NCBI GenBank assembly: GCA_900772705.1
Contig: CAAGRQ010000125.1
Coordinates: 1 to 5,382, forward strand
From: Clostridia bacterium
GTDB taxonomy: Bacteria > Bacillota > Clostridia > Oscillospirales > Acutalibacteraceae
Direction of reading: 5' to 3'
DNA length: 5,382 nucleotides
In this document: piece by piece, positions 4,740 to 5,382 of the stretch
How positions within the stretch are numbered: the stretch's first letter is position 1
How the letters are laid out: each line of letters opens with the position of its first letter
Translations under genes and position numbers: made by a program
The notes under the pieces: generated by a model
The model's database searches: none
What the model was told of the DNA's origin: nothing
The model's input: only the letters and a program-made list of their open reading frames with translations

Positions 4740-5382
4740 AAAATCCCCTCCGTGATTAAATTAAACGGATTAACATCCAATAAGTAATTATATAAACTGC
4801 TGTTAAGTGCAGTAGATATAAAAGCATTGTCCCTAAAGCTGTCAATTTGCGATATTGCACCTACTGCCGAGACAAAGATGAATACAATCAGTGCGCCTTT
4901 TACAAGACCGAACAAGCCGCCGAATATTCTGTCAACTGTTTTAAGTTTACTTTTATGTCGGCTTTCGCTTCGTTTTTTGCTATTTCGTTTTCTTATACCA
5001 TGTATAAGAAGTCCGGTTAAGCCGAAAAACACAACGAATGTAAGCACAAACAGAAGAACTTTTACGATAACAAGAGCAATCGGCTGAAATACATTTTCTG
5101 CTATTATCGAGGCTATATCGTCGCCCGAAGAAAAGGAGAGCGACGTTATGTCTATGCCTTTTTTAATAAAAGACGGCAGAGAATTCACCGTTGTATTTAA
5201 GTTAGCGAGAATTTCATCTATATTGGCAGAAGTTACAACCTGAGTGCTGAGTTTATTTACAATTCTTTCTTTAACAAACGAGTTGTAAAACATCTCGGAA
5301 TATCCGTTTGCAACAAACATACACAGGAACAAACCGACGCTGTATCTTATTAAATTAACAAGGGTAATCAGTATTCCCTTAG
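4736..5382 (-). CDS. CvpA family membrane protein (5' end beyond window edge)
   Basis: The frame is open from the right edge to TGA at 4738-4736, giving about 215 residues. TTG 5332 is the first common start codon, but the frame continues upstream to the edge (KGILITLVNLIRYSVG). That hydrophobic helix matches the CvpA N-terminal region, so the true start lies outside. Counting from 5332, a polar loop (about 11-75) is followed by a long hydrophobic segment (about 82-112), a very basic cytoplasmic-type stretch (114-132), and the family-like segment TVDRIFGGLFGLVKGALIVF (132-151). CvpA proteins are polytopic inner-membrane proteins linked in enterobacteria to colicin V production and envelope maintenance. 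Their biochemical role is unclear. The 4-bp overlap with the pgsA-like gene suggests one operon. The family call rests on topology and the short GGLFGLVKG motif. Confidence 0.75.
   Translation of the reverse strand, partial: KGILITLVNLIRYSVGLFLCMFVANGYSEMFYNSFVKERIVNKLSTQVVTSANIDEILANLNTTVNSLPSFIKKGIDITSLSFSSGDDIASIIAENVFQPIALVIVKVLLFVLTFVVFFGLTGLLIHGIRKRNSKKRSESRHKSKLKTVDRIFGGLFGLVKGALIVFIFVSAVGAISQIDSFRDNAFISTALNSSLYNYLLDVNPFNLITEGIL

Noticed and set aside
4324..5087. Plus-strand open frames opposite the pgsA-like and cvpA-like genes
   Set aside because: They are antisense to coherent membrane proteins, with no convincing ribosome site or motif.

Overview
The window looks like a piece of a low-GC Firmicutes chromosome, most likely a Clostridia-type gut bacterium. 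The grounds are purine-rich Shine-Dalgarno sites (AGGAG, GGAGGGG), tRNAs with encoded CCA, a zinc-finger Clp ATPase of the ClpE type, and a TTGACA/17/TATAAT promoter. I cannot name a genus from sequence alone.

There are two halves. The left part (1 to about 1230, plus strand) looks like the end of a phage-like or other mobile element. It holds the C-terminal end of an unrecognised coiled-coil-like protein, a hairpin terminator, and a 206-residue protein. That protein's N-terminal half resembles the winged-helix domain of phage replication organisers (DnaD/DnaT-like). After it come about 100 bp of imperfect 11-bp tandem repeats, then a gene-free AT-rich tract with further short repeats. No integrase, capsid or packaging gene is visible.

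The right part (about 1233 to 5382, minus strand) is ordinary chromosome. Read in the direction of transcription it contains a CvpA-family membrane protein (5' end beyond the right edge), a PgsA-like CDP-alcohol phosphatidyltransferase that overlaps it by 4 bp (ATGA), and a ClpE-like AAA+ unfoldase 35 bp further on. A consensus promoter then drives five tRNA genes (Gly-TCC, Arg-TCT, His-GTG, Gln-TTG, Lys-TTT), which end in a hairpin terminator. The mobile-looking DNA abuts the 3' side of tRNA-Lys, a typical integration position, but neither attachment site can be proven here.

The signals most worth a second look are three. First, the 11-bp repeat array sits directly behind the replication-like gene and may be an iteron or origin region. 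Second, a perfect 11-bp inverted repeat frames the -10 box of the tRNA promoter. Third, the Clp ATPase gene sits in a membrane/lipid gene cluster with no visible CtsR box. No complete new defence or other multi-gene system can be supported in this window.
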